From assembly GCF_017873095.1 (NCBI RefSeq), contig NZ_JAGGJU010000004.1, positions 1-64,000 on the forward strand: a stretch of DNA of 64,000 bases. Reading direction: 5' to 3'. Source of the stretch: Heterorhizobium halophytocola (GTDB taxonomy: Bacteria; Pseudomonadota; Alphaproteobacteria; Rhizobiales; Rhizobiaceae). Positions 33,832 to 41,745 of the stretch are shown one piece after another. The notes below the pieces were generated by a model. The model was not told where the DNA came from, did no database searches, and worked only from the letters and a program-made list of their open reading frames with translations. Positions within the stretch are counted from its first letter, which is position 1; each line of letters starts with the position of its first letter. The translations under genes and the position numbers were made by a program.

Positions 33832-34470
33832 TCAGGCATAGTGCAGGAAGCCCTCGCCGGCGGTGATCAGGGCCGCCAGGATCATGAAAATGCCGACACT
33901 GCGGCCGAGCCAGATCGTTGCCCGCGGGGCGCCGAGCAACATTTTGCGGGCACGCGACGCGGCAAGGGCGACGCCGCCGTAGAGACTGAACTGCACGCCG
34001 GCCGTGATCAGCCCGAGGACGACGCCCTGGGCGACAAAGGACCCGTATTCCAGCCGCAGGAACTGCGGATAGACGGCAATGACGAAGACATAGGCCTTGG
34101 GGTTCAGCAGGCAGGTGAGCATGGCGCGGCCGGCAATCTTCAGCGTCGATGTCCGCCCGGCGCCTTGCACCGTCTCGACGACGATCCGGCTGCGGATCAG
34201 CGTGTAGCCGATCCAGACCATGTAGGCGGCACCGGCGATCAGAAGCGGCAGGAACAGCGCCGGTGCGAAGGTGACGAGCAACGCCGTGCCGAGCGTGCCA
34301 TAGAGCGTGTGCACCGCGCCGCCCGCGACAAGGCCGAGCGTTGCGGTCAATCCCGCCCGCGCACCACCCGTCAGGCCATTGGCCAGCACGAACAGCATGT
34401 CCATGCCGGGCACGGCGATGATGCCGGACACGAGAAGGAAGAAGAGCCAGAGACTATCGTCGTAATTCAT
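33832..34470 (-). CDS. LysE family amino-acid exporter
   Basis: 212 residues, six hydrophobic helices. It opens WLFFLLVSGIIAVPGMDMLFVLANGLTGGARAG, the LysE/RhtB signature (PGP replaced by PGM), and has LLNPKAYVFVIAVYPQF in the middle. Efflux of amino acids or metabolites is expected; the substrate is unknown. It is divergent from a WYL-domain regulator, which probably controls it. Confidence 0.88.
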   Translation of the reverse strand: MNYDDSLWLFFLLVSGIIAVPGMDMLFVLANGLTGGARAGLTATLGLVAGGAVHTLYGTLGTALLVTFAPALFLPLLIAGAAYMVWIGYTLIRSRIVVETVQGAGRTSTLKIAGRAMLTCLLNPKAYVFVIAVYPQFLRLEYGSFVAQGVVLGLITAGVQFSLYGGVALAASRARKMLLGAPRATIWLGRSVGIFMILAALITAGEGFLHYA

Positions 34471-34592
34471 GTCAGTATGCGCTTTCCAAAAATGCAAGGG
34501 AACCCTGGTTTGTGACGGAATTTCAATCCGTTGTTCCCTTCTCATAGCGAAACGCTCCTGACAGCGTTCTGTCAGTTGAAAGGCAGGCAAGA

Positions 34593-35306
34593 ATGCGCAA
34601 GGCCTCCCGCCTGTTCGAGATCATCCAGATCCTGAAACTGTCGCGCCGGGCGGTGACGGCGGCCGAGATCGCCGCACGGCTGGAGGTGACGGTGCGGTCG
34701 ATCTACCGCGACATCGCCGCCCTGCAGGCGATGCGGGTGCCGATCGAAGGCGAGCGCGGGCTCGGCTATATCCTGCGCCCCGGCTTCGACCTGCCGCCGC
34801 TGATGTTCGACCATGCCGAAGCCGACGCCATCCTGCTCGGCCTCAGGCTGCTGGAGCGGACCGGCGACATGGCCCTGAAGGACGCCGCCGGCCGGGTCGG
34901 CGACAAGATCGCCGCCGCCGTGCCGGAGCCCCTGCGAAAGAGCCTGATGTCGGCGCCGCTCTATGCCTGGGGTGGCGTTGCCACCGCGCCGCCTGGCGTC
35001 GACATGGGACTGATCCGCCAGGCGATCCGCGACGAGACGGTGCTGTCGCTCCGCTACGGCGACGAACAGGGCCGCGTCAGCGCGCGCGATATCAGGCCGA
35101 TCGCGCTGATCTATTATTCCGACTGGATGACGCTGGTGGCGTGGTGCGATCTGCGGCAGGCAATCCGCAATTTCCGAACCGACCGCATCCTGGCCGTCAT
35201 GCCGTCGGGTCAGCGGTTTCAAGGCGACGGCGAGCGGTTGCGCCAGCTCTGGGTCGCCGGATGGACGAACCAGCCGACCTCCCCCCTCGGCATCGTCAAA
35301 GCCTGA
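34593..35306 (+). CDS. YafY-type HTH/WYL domain transcriptional regulator
   Basis: 237 residues. An HTH_11 winged helix (1-60: RKASRLFEIIQILKLSRRAVTAAEIAARL, SIYRDIAALQAMRVPIEGE) is followed by a WYL domain (about 130-210) with RPIALIYYSDWMTLVAWC. WYL domains bind small ligands or nucleic acids. The divergent LysE gene, 120 bp away, is the likely target. The 3' end overlaps the convergent phosphoesterase gene by 11 bp. Confidence 0.92.
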   Translation: MRKASRLFEIIQILKLSRRAVTAAEIAARLEVTVRSIYRDIAALQAMRVPIEGERGLGYILRPGFDLPPLMFDHAEADAILLGLRLLERTGDMALKDAAGRVGDKIAAAVPEPLRKSLMSAPLYAWGGVATAPPGVDMGLIRQAIRDETVLSLRYGDEQGRVSARDIRPIALIYYSDWMTLVAWCDLRQAIRNFRTDRILAVMPSGQRFQGDGERLRQLWVAGWTNQPTSPLGIVKA

Positions 35307-36150
35307 GGGTGCGGCTGACCTGGCGGCCGAAGCCCTCGATCTCGATGCGGTCGTCGCCGACGGTGACGATGGCAAAGGCGTTCTGCGTCTCGGTATCGAC
35401 CATGCCATGCATGTTGAGGAAATGGGTGGTGCCCTTGCGGCCGTAATTGCCGCGATGGTCGTGGCCGCAGAAATACGCGATGGCGGCCGGCGAGCGGGCA
35501 ATCACCGAGGCGACCTCGCCGGCGTTCCAGAGTGAATGGTCGGTCAGCGGAAACAGCGGATAATGGCCGAAGACGATGGCGCGTTCGCCTGCCCGTTCGG
35601 CGTCCGCCAGCGTCTCGGCGAGCCAGATGACCTGCTCGGCCGACATCGCCGCGTTCCAGTCCATCGCCTGCGGCGCGCCGCTGGCCCGCAGTTGCTCGAG
35701 CTGCCGGACCGCCGCGTCGTGGCGCGGCTCCCCCGGGTTGCTGGAAAACAGGGCAATCTCGGTGGTGTCGATGACGACGAAGCGGATTCCGCCGATCGCG
35801 CGGGAATAAAAGGGCGCGGGCATGCCGAGTGTGGCATGCACCGCGCCCTTCCGGTCCGCCTCGACCTGGAAGTCGTGATTGCCGGGAAGGACGATATGCG
35901 GGCAGGCAAGCTTCTCATACAGCGACAAGACCGGCGCCAGATGCACGAAGTCTCGGTCGATCAGGTCGCCGAGGGTGACGACGAAATCGACGCCTTCGGC
36001 GGCAAAGACGCCAACCGCCTCCGCGATCTTGCCAAGGCTTCGTCCATAGAAGCGGTCGTGCTCGCGCGAGGGCGGCACATCGGCGAATTGCGGATCGGCA
36101 ATGACGCCGAAACGCAGCGGCGGGCGGGCAGGATAAACGGTCATCGTCAA
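35296..36150 (-). CDS. Calcineurin-like metallophosphoesterase
   Basis: 284 residues. The two-metal motifs are in order: RFGVIADPQFAD (D-x-Q variant of DxH), VVTLGDLIDRD (GDxxD), VLPGNHDFQ (GNHD), IVFGHYPLF (GHxP) and FCGHDHRGNYG (GHxH). This resembles ADP-ribose/CDP-alcohol (Mn2+-dependent) phosphohydrolases. Cytosolic. The DPQ in motif 1 is typical of that subgroup. It is convergent with the WYL regulator. Confidence 0.9.
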   Translation of the reverse strand: MTMTVYPARPPLRFGVIADPQFADVPPSREHDRFYGRSLGKIAEAVGVFAAEGVDFVVTLGDLIDRDFVHLAPVLSLYEKLACPHIVLPGNHDFQVEADRKGAVHATLGMPAPFYSRAIGGIRFVVIDTTEIALFSSNPGEPRHDAAVRQLEQLRASGAPQAMDWNAAMSAEQVIWLAETLADAERAGERAIVFGHYPLFPLTDHSLWNAGEVASVIARSPAAIAYFCGHDHRGNYGRKGTTHFLNMHGMVDTETQNAFAIVTVGDDRIEIEGFGRQVSRTLRL

Positions 36151-36415
36151 GGATCGAGCTTCAAGGGGGGAGCATGGGCCGGGGGGTGGTCACTCTCATG
36201 CCGGTGGATAGAGCCTGTTGAAGACAATCATGTGACGGCACCGGTGGTTAACCCTCTCGTGACCTGACGCGTGCACACTCTCGACGGATGAAAAAACAAC
36301 GCTATGTTCTGCCCGGCGGATCGGCCGGCACCCAGCATCCCCGGACCTATCGGCCACTCTGCGGCGATGCGCGTCCGGCACCGGTGTCGTCATGCGGCGT
36401 TTATAAGGAGTTGCG

Positions 36416-37234
36416 GTGAGAAAATTCGGCAAGTTACTGGCGGCATTCGTCATTCTGTTCCTGTGGGTGGTGGTGACCCTTCTCGCCGGCCTGTTGCAGC
36501 CGCAGCCGGCGGCCAATCAGGCGGTGCTGATCAGCGGCCAGATCGCGCTCGGCCTTGTCGCCGCCTCGATATTCCTGCTGATCGTGCTGCCGTTTCTCAA
36601 ATGGGACCTGCTCGGTTTCAATGCGCCGCGCCCGCGCCGCTCGCTGCTGATTACCTGGGTGCCGCTCACCTATATCGTGCTGCTGCTCGGCGGCGCGATC
36701 TTCGGCGGCCTGCCGCCGGCCGGGACCATCGCCATCGTCTTTGCCAATTGCGTGCTGGTCGGCTTTTCCGAGGAGGCGATGTTTCGCGGCATCCTGTTTC
36801 GCGGGGCGCTCGGCTGCATGCGGCTCTGGCCGGCCCTGTTGTTCACCTCGGTGATCTTCGGCCTTATCCATACCCTGAACGTGTTTTCGACCGGCAATCT
36901 GGCCGTTGCCGTGCTGCAGGCCTGCGCCGCCTTCCTGAGCGGCATGCTCTATATCGCGATCCGCATCCGCACCCAGTCGATCTACCCGATGATGGTGATC
37001 CACATGCTCTGGGATTTCTCGCTGTTCATGGTGGCGCATGCCTCCGGGCCGATCGACCAGAAGATCGAGGTGACCTTCAGCGCGATCGCCGTGCCCGGCC
37101 TGATAGTGCTGCCGCTGTTTGCCTATGGCTTCTGGCTGCTGCGCGGTCTCGGTCGCGATTTCGGCTGGATGTCGGATGTGGTGAAGCGGGAAGAAGAGGC
37201 AAAGCTTGCCGCAGGATCGGCAACGCCGGTCTGA
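36416..37234 (+). CDS. CPBP-family intramembrane metalloprotease
   Basis: 272 residues, seven to eight hydrophobic helices. The glutamic/metal motif is VGFSEEAMFRGILFRGAL (EExxxR), followed by FTSVIFGLIHTLN (second motif His) and MVIHMLWD (third). CPBP (Abi) enzymes cleave prenyl-modified or other membrane proteins. The start is GTG 36416 with AAGGAG five bases upstream. A perfect hairpin after a hexamer repeat follows the gene. Confidence 0.88.
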   Translation: MRKFGKLLAAFVILFLWVVVTLLAGLLQPQPAANQAVLISGQIALGLVAASIFLLIVLPFLKWDLLGFNAPRPRRSLLITWVPLTYIVLLLGGAIFGGLPPAGTIAIVFANCVLVGFSEEAMFRGILFRGALGCMRLWPALLFTSVIFGLIHTLNVFSTGNLAVAVLQACAAFLSGMLYIAIRIRTQSIYPMMVIHMLWDFSLFMVAHASGPIDQKIEVTFSAIAVPGLIVLPLFAYGFWLLRGLGRDFGWMSDVVKREEEAKLAAGSATPV

Positions 37235-37251
37235 GCGTCGGCGTTGCCGGG

Positions 37252-37293
37252 GCAAGGGCAAGAGCAAGAGCAAGAGCAAGAGCAAGAGCAAGG
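37252..37293 (+). repeat. GCAAGA hexamer tandem repeat (five perfect units plus two variants)
   Basis: Perfect GCAAGA units run 37258-37287, bordered by GCAAGG on both sides (37252-37257 and 37288-37293). Located just after the CPBP protease stop codon and touching the downstream hairpin. Simple repeats of this kind can vary in copy number. Confidence 0.85.
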
Positions 37294-37320
37294 AAGGGTA
37301 GCCTTTCGGGCTACCCTTCC
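37292..37320 (+). terminator. Rho-independent-like terminator after the CPBP gene
   Basis: GGAAGGGTAGCC (37292-37303), TTTCG loop, GGCTACCCTTCC (37309-37320): a perfect 12-bp stem, followed by CAACCGACTTTTG, so a short T-run appears about ten bases later. Confidence 0.7.
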
Positions 37321-37344
37321 CAACCGACTTTTGTCTCGAACAGG

Positions 37345-37387
37345 CCCCCCTCTGCCCTGCCGGGCATCTCGCCTAAAAGGGGCGAGA
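37345..37387. repeat. Rhizobial palindromic intergenic repeat, copy A
   Basis: Contains CCCCTCTGCCCTGCCGGGCA then TCTCGCC..GGCGAGA arms. Related copies are at 53498-53518 and 56711-56755, and an inverted one at 56911-56931. Such elements occur in many rhizobial intergenic regions; the role is unknown. Confidence 0.55.
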
Positions 37388-37547
37388 CGGACGGCGGGGA
37401 GCGGGTGCTGGTCCGCCAGGCTGCTGGATCCTGCTCCAGAAGAGGTGCCAGGTGCAGCCGCGGCGCCTTTGTGACGGTTTCGGGCGGGATGCTTATGCTG
37501 TGCGGTTGCCTGCCCCCTCAGGTGAGGGAGCCAGGCGGGTCCGCGGC

Positions 37548-38240
37548 TTACGCGGCCTTGCGGGCGGCCAGCGCCTGCAGCAGGCGACGGGCGGCCTCGG
37601 CGGACGAGGCCGGGTTCTGGCCGGTGATCAGGTGGCCGTCTTCCACCACATAGACCCCCCAATCGGGACCGGCCGAATAGACGCCGCCATTCTGCTTCAG
37701 CACATCCTCGACCAGGAAGGGCACGATGTCGGTCAGGCCGACCGCCGCCTCTTCCGAATTGGCAAAGCCGGTAACCGTGCGGCCGGCCACAAGCGGCTTG
37801 CCGTCGGCCCCCTTCACATGCCTGAGCACGCCGGGCGCGTGGCAGACCAGCGCCAGCGGCGTTCCCTCCGCATGGGCTTTTTCGATCAGTGCGATCGACT
37901 GGCTGTCTTCGGCCAGATCCCACAGCGGGCCATGGCCGCCCGGATAGAAGACGGCGTCATAATCGGAGACCGAGACATCCGACAGCTTCACGGTGGCGGC
38001 GAGTGCGGCCGTCGCCTCGGCATCGGCCTCGAACCGGCGGGTCTCGTCGGTCTGGAAATCCGGCGCGTTGCTCTTCGGATCGAGCGGCGGCTGGCCGCCC
38101 TTGGGCGAGGCAAGCGTGATCGTCGCGCCGGCCTCGCGGAACACGTAATAGGGTGCCGCGAGCTCTTCCAACCAGAAGCCGGTCTTCTTGCCGGTGTTGC
38201 CGAGCGTGTCGTGCGAGGTGAGGACCATGAGAATGTTCAT
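37548..38240 (-). CDS. DJ-1/PfpI-type glutamine amidotransferase-like protein (Hsp31-like)
   Basis: 230 residues. The elbow motif is TPLALVCHAPGVLRHV (Cys about 127), with FYPGGHGPLWDLAED supplying the conserved acidic/His environment and NILMVLTSHDTLGNTGKKTGFWLEELA at the N terminus, the Hsp31/GATase1_Hsp31-like signature. Likely methylglyoxal/electrophile detoxification (glyoxalase III or deglycase type). ATG 38240 follows AAGGAAC. A TAGAC-N5-GTCTA operator lies 128 bp upstream, identical in design to the one before the TetR gene. Confidence 0.9.
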   Translation of the reverse strand: MNILMVLTSHDTLGNTGKKTGFWLEELAAPYYVFREAGATITLASPKGGQPPLDPKSNAPDFQTDETRRFEADAEATAALAATVKLSDVSVSDYDAVFYPGGHGPLWDLAEDSQSIALIEKAHAEGTPLALVCHAPGVLRHVKGADGKPLVAGRTVTGFANSEEAAVGLTDIVPFLVEDVLKQNGGVYSAGPDWGVYVVEDGHLITGQNPASSAEAARRLLQALAARKAA

Positions 38241-38367
38241 TGGGTGGTTCCTTTCAGGTGTTTTCGGTCTTGGCATTGCGGCAGCCGGATGGCTGCCGGA
38301 CATGTCCGCCGTGACGGCGGACGGTGGGGTGAGGTTTTCTTGAGACGGTCCGATATTCCGGATCTAG

Positions 38368-38382
38368 TAGACCGGTCGTCTA
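38368..38382. promoter_or_regulatory. TetR-type operator TAGAC-N5-GTCTA before the DJ-1 gene
   Basis: TAGACCGGTCGTCTA is an inverted repeat of the pentamers TAGAC and GTCTA, 128 bp before the DJ-1 ATG. A near-identical site (one different base in the spacer) lies in front of the tetR-like gene at 39137-39151. Confidence 0.8.
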
Positions 38383-38512
38383 CAGAAATGCCGAAAAATC
38401 GGGTGTGCGGTGACGGGCCTTTCCTGTTGATGGGGCGATGTGGGTGCGGGTCAGGGCGTGGCCTGAGGACGCGGTGATGTCGGGACCTGCGATCGGACTA
38501 GCGGGCCAAGAT

Positions 38513-39127
38513 CTAGGCTCCCACCTGCCCGAGGGCACGCTGCGTTGTTGCCATCGCGGCCTGCAGCGGGGCGTCGTTGCGGGTGATCTTCTGCAGCAGG
38601 CTGGCACCGAGCCAAGTCTGGTATAGCGTCTCGGCCAGGCGCGCCGGATCGTCTTCGACGACGAGAGATCCGTCGGCGGCCGCCGCGACAATTCCAAGCC
38701 TGATGCGCTCGATGATCCGCGCCGTGCCGGCCAACAGGACGCCGCGCATGCCCTCGGAGAGATCGGCCACCTCAGCGGCAAGCTTGACCACCAGGCATTT
38801 GCTGCGGGCGTCATGGGTGACCTGCGTTTCCAGCCAATGGCGCCAATAGGCCACCAGCCGCTCCCGGCCGGTCTGTCGCTCCGCGCCGAAGGTTTCGTCC
38901 ATGGCCGCGAGATAATCGTCGAAATAGCGCCGCAGCAATTCCTCGCCAAACCCCTCCTTCGACTTGAAGTAATGGTAGAACGAGCCCTTCGGCACGCCGG
39001 CGGCGGTCAGCAGATCGTTGAGACCGACGGCGGTGAAGCCCCTGCCGCTCATCATTCCATGGGCGGTGTCGAGAATATGCTGGCGGATGTCGACGGTGTC
39101 GTTTGCGGCTTTCATGCCGACAGACAT
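38513..39127 (-). CDS. TetR/AcrR-family transcriptional repressor
   Basis: 204 residues. The N-terminal HTH is FTAVGLNDLLTAAGVPKGSFYHYFKSKEGF, typical of the NemR/YxaF-like branch, and a ligand domain follows (50-190) with a Cys in ARSKCLVVKLAAEVADL that could sense electrophiles. It should bind the TAGAC-N5-GTCTA sites before its own gene and before the DJ-1 gene. ATG 39127 or 39115 may be the start. Confidence 0.92.
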   Translation of the reverse strand: MSVGMKAANDTVDIRQHILDTAHGMMSGRGFTAVGLNDLLTAAGVPKGSFYHYFKSKEGFGEELLRRYFDDYLAAMDETFGAERQTGRERLVAYWRHWLETQVTHDARSKCLVVKLAAEVADLSEGMRGVLLAGTARIIERIRLGIVAAAADGSLVVEDDPARLAETLYQTWLGASLLQKITRNDAPLQAAMATTQRALGQVGA

Positions 39128-39136
39128 AGATCGGAA

Positions 39137-39151
39137 TAGACCAGTCGTCTA
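39137..39151. promoter_or_regulatory. TetR-type operator TAGAC-N5-GTCTA before the TetR gene
   Basis: TAGACCAGTCGTCTA, 10 bp upstream of the TetR ATG. It differs from the DJ-1 site at one spacer position. Autorepression plus control of the downstream DJ-1 gene is the simplest reading. Confidence 0.82.
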
Positions 39152-39207
39152 GTGGCGATTGCGAAATAAATCCGGGACGGTTTCGGCGAGACGGCAAGGT
39201 GGACCGC

Positions 39208-40095
39208 TCAGCCGCTGATGCCGCCGGCCTTGGCCATCTGTCGCTCGCGCAGAATGATGAAGACTCCGCTTGCGATGATGATGGCGGCGCCGAGCCAGGT
39301 GGCATGGTCGGGCAGTTCACCCCAGACCAGAAAGCCGAGCACGGTTGCCCAGACGAGCGCGGTATAGTCCAGCGGTGCGACAACCGCGGCGGTGGCGAAC
39401 CGGAATGCCTGGGTCATCATCGTCATGCCGGCCGTGCCGAACAGCGCGATGGCGACGAACAGCAGGAGATCCTCGGCGCGCAGGGATACCCAGACGAACG
39501 GCACGACGAAGGCGCTCAACAATGCGCTGGCCCCGGTCAGGTAGAGAAGCAGCGTCCACACGCTTTCCCGCCGGTCGACCAGCCGGGCGCTGATCAGCAG
39601 CAGCGCATAGAGAAGGGCCGTCGCGACCGACAGCAGCGAGGCCGGCTGGAAGGTCGCGGCACTCGGCCGGACGATCACCAGCACGCCGAGGAAGCCGACG
39701 ATCACCGCCGTCCAGCGCCGCCAGCCGACATGCTCCTTCAACAGCAGCGCCGACAGCGCGGTGATGAACATCGGCGCGACGAAAGTGAGCGCGGTCGCCT
39801 CGGCAAGTCCCAGATAGCGCAGGCTGCTGAAGAACAGGATGGTCGCGCCGATCCAGATCAACCCGCGCAGCAGATGCACGGCCGGGCGATGCGAGCGCAG
39901 GGCGCCGGGCCCGCCGAGCATGCGGGCAATCGCAAGGGCAAAGGGCAGAGCGATAATGTTGCGCAGGAAGAGGATCTGCAGCGGCGCATAATGCGTCGTC
40001 AAGGTCTTGGCGATGGCATCATTGATGCAGAGGCAGGCAACGCCCGCCCCCATCAGCGTGATCCCGACCAGGTTCCGCCGGCCGCTGTCGGTCAT
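39208..40095 (-). CDS. EamA/DMT-family transporter
   Basis: 295 residues, ten hydrophobic helices in two EamA halves (about 8-140 and 150-285). Motifs include FLRNIIALPFALAIA, LGLAEATALTFVAPMFITALSALLLKEHVGWRRWTAVIVGFLGVLVIVRP and, in the second half, PLDYTALVWATVLGFLVWGELP. Metabolite export is the common role; the substrate is unknown. ATG 40095 was chosen to match the usual N terminus. Lies downstream of sodB, but the strong hairpin at 40206-40239 separates them. Confidence 0.88.
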   Translation of the reverse strand: MTDSGRRNLVGITLMGAGVACLCINDAIAKTLTTHYAPLQILFLRNIIALPFALAIARMLGGPGALRSHRPAVHLLRGLIWIGATILFFSSLRYLGLAEATALTFVAPMFITALSALLLKEHVGWRRWTAVIVGFLGVLVIVRPSAATFQPASLLSVATALLYALLLISARLVDRRESVWTLLLYLTGASALLSAFVVPFVWVSLRAEDLLLFVAIALFGTAGMTMMTQAFRFATAAVVAPLDYTALVWATVLGFLVWGELPDHATWLGAAIIIASGVFIILRERQMAKAGGISG

Positions 40096-40205
40096 GTCCG
40101 CGTGCAAGATCCGTCCGCCCCCATTCCATGTCGTCGGACAAGATGATCGAAGCCGCGACCGATCCGCAAGGGCAGATGCGGCGGATCGGGTTCTGCCGCA
40201 CAAGG

Positions 40206-40239
40206 AAAAGCCCGGCACCTTGGCAGGCACCGGGCTTTT
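40206..40239 (-). terminator. Bidirectional rho-independent terminator after sodB
   Basis: AAAAGCCCGG (40206-40215) and CCGGGCTTTT (40230-40239) make a perfect 10-bp stem that ends in T-rich sequence on both strands. It is 28 bp past the sodB stop. Confidence 0.9.
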
Positions 40240-40266
40240 GTAAAGAAACGATGAGCGAAGCGCCGC

Positions 40267-40869
40267 TTACTTGGTGGCGGCTTCGTACATTTCCAGGACG
40301 TAATCCCAGTTGATCAGGCTGTCGACAAAGGCTTCCAGGTACTTCGGACGCGCATTGCGATAGTCGATGTAGTAGGAATGCTCCCAGACGTCGACGCCGA
40401 GGATCGGGGTCGCGCCGTGAACCAGCGGGTTTTCGCCGTTCGGGGTCTTCATGATTTCGAGCTTGCCATCCTTGACGGCAACCCAGGCCCAGCCCGAGCC
40501 GAACTGGCCGGCACCGGCAGCGGCGAAATCGGCCTTGAACTTGTCATAGCCGCCGAGGTCGGAGGCAAAGGCGCTTTCCAGCGCGCCCGGCAGCTTGGTG
40601 CCGCCGCCGTCCTTCTTCATCCACTTCCAGAAATGGATGTGGTTGTAATGCTGGGCGGCATTGTTGAACAGCGGCTGGTTGTTGCCATACGCCTTCTTCA
40701 GCACGTCCTCGACCGGGAGATCACCCATGCCGGCTTCGGCCGCAAGCTTGTTGCCCGTGGTCACGTAGGCATTGTGGTGCTTGTCGTGGTGGAACTCGAG
40801 CGTCTCGGCCGACATATAGGGGGCGAGAGCATCATAAGCGTAGGGCAGTTCGGGCAATTCGAAAGCCAT
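40267..40869 (-). CDS. sodB: Iron/manganese superoxide dismutase
   Basis: 200 residues. It opens ELPELPYAYDALAPYMSAETLEFHHDKHHNAYV with the first His ligand, followed by HYNHIHFWKWM (second), GSGWAWVAV, and the ending ILGVDVWEHSYYIDYRNARPKY with Asp and His ligands. Complete metal set, cytosolic; converts superoxide to hydrogen peroxide and oxygen. Metal choice (Fe, Mn or cambialistic) cannot be told with certainty. ATG 40869 follows AAGGAG. A strong terminator follows. Confidence 0.95.
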   Translation of the reverse strand: MAFELPELPYAYDALAPYMSAETLEFHHDKHHNAYVTTGNKLAAEAGMGDLPVEDVLKKAYGNNQPLFNNAAQHYNHIHFWKWMKKDGGGTKLPGALESAFASDLGGYDKFKADFAAAGAGQFGSGWAWVAVKDGKLEIMKTPNGENPLVHGATPILGVDVWEHSYYIDYRNARPKYLEAFVDSLINWDYVLEMYEAATK

Positions 40870-41067
40870 GGTGTAATCTCCTTTCGGCAAACGGAATGGA
40901 AGAAATGTTGTCCGGAACATAGGTCCGGAACCTTGAGGAGGCAACCAGCACGGGGCCAAATTTGTTCCGTGCGGACATAAACTTATCCGGCCGCCGCCAA
41001 ACCCCTGCCGCATCGGTGGGTCAGGGATTTTGAAAATCCGTTCAATAGGTTCGACCAGGAGCATGCC

Positions 41068-41397
41068 ATGCGAAACCTTGCCCTTTCAGCCGTGATGCTG
41101 GCTCTCGGCGCGGCACCCGCCCTCGCCTCTTCCCAGGACGCCTGGGACGCGTTTCGTGCCGGTGTCGAAAAGGCCTGCCTCGGCGCCGCCGCAGACAGCC
41201 TGACGCAGCCGAAGATTGTCGTCGATCCGTTCGGCACCGACCATTACGGCATCGCGGTGATCACCGGCACGTCGCGCGATCCCACCGCCCAGCCGCTCAG
41301 CCTCGCCTGCGTCTACGACAAGGCGGCGCAGACGGCGGAGATCAGCCAGGGCTTCGAGGCGGACGCACTGCAGGTGACGATCCCCGACGGCAAATAG
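41068..41397 (+). CDS. Exported hypothetical protein (109 aa)
   Basis: The signal peptide MRNLALSAVMLALGAAPALA is cleaved before SSQDAW. The mature part is about 88 residues with two Cys (EKACLGA and SLACVYD) likely disulfide-linked, and VDPFGTDHYGIAVITGTS. Similar small periplasmic proteins occur in rhizobia but I cannot name the family. CCAGGA lies seven bases before ATG 41068. Convergent with the YkgJ-type gene. Confidence 0.7.
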   Translation: MRNLALSAVMLALGAAPALASSQDAWDAFRAGVEKACLGAAADSLTQPKIVVDPFGTDHYGIAVITGTSRDPTAQPLSLACVYDKAAQTAEISQGFEADALQVTIPDGK

Positions 41398-41427
41398 GCA
41401 CGGCAAACAGGCCTTGGAATGCCAGGC

Positions 41428-41745
41428 TCAGCCGGTGCCCTGCCCGATGCCGAGCGCTGCGCGCGCCTCCATGCATTCGGGATCGCCCGGCTGGCACTCG
41501 CGGCAGACCAGCGGGCGCAGCGCGTAGATGGTGCAGGCGACATGTTCGCCGAGCTTGCCCGAAAGGGCTGCACAGCGCCCGCCCTCGAAGCGCATGCCAC
41601 AGAGACCGGCGGCCACCAGGTTTTCCGGGATGGCGTCCAGCTCGGCATCGGTCTCCAGCGAAAAGCGCGGCCAGTCGCTGTCATAGGCGCAGCAGGCACC
41701 GCAGGCCTGGCAGTCGTAATCGACGGGCGCGAGATGTGTGCTCAT
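41428..41745 (-). CDS. YkgJ-family cysteine-cluster protein
   Basis: 105 residues. The cluster YDCQACGACCAYDS, then CGMRFEGGRCAAL, CTIYALRPLVCRECQPGDPEC: ten or so Cys arranged as in the YkgJ/UPF0153 family, which probably binds a metal or Fe-S cluster. Cytosolic. The gene overlaps the end of the MFS gene by four bases (ATGA), so the two are translated together. Function unknown. Confidence 0.88.
   Translation of the reverse strand: MSTHLAPVDYDCQACGACCAYDSDWPRFSLETDAELDAIPENLVAAGLCGMRFEGGRCAALSGKLGEHVACTIYALRPLVCRECQPGDPECMEARAALGIGQGTG

Larger units (their letters stand above)
37235..37547. other. Intergenic region holding a hexamer repeat, hairpin and a repeat-family copy
   Basis: No gene. 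From left to right: a GCAAGA hexamer array (37252-37293), the CPBP terminator hairpin (37292-37320), and a copy of the rhizobial 'CCCCTCTGCCCTGCCGGGC' repeat (37345-37387). It separates the CPBP gene from the convergent DJ-1 gene. Confidence 0.5.

Noticed and set aside
37252-37293. Possible CRISPR-like array
   Set aside because: Units are six bases with no spacers; it is a simple microsatellite. No CRISPR array or cas gene was seen anywhere in the window.
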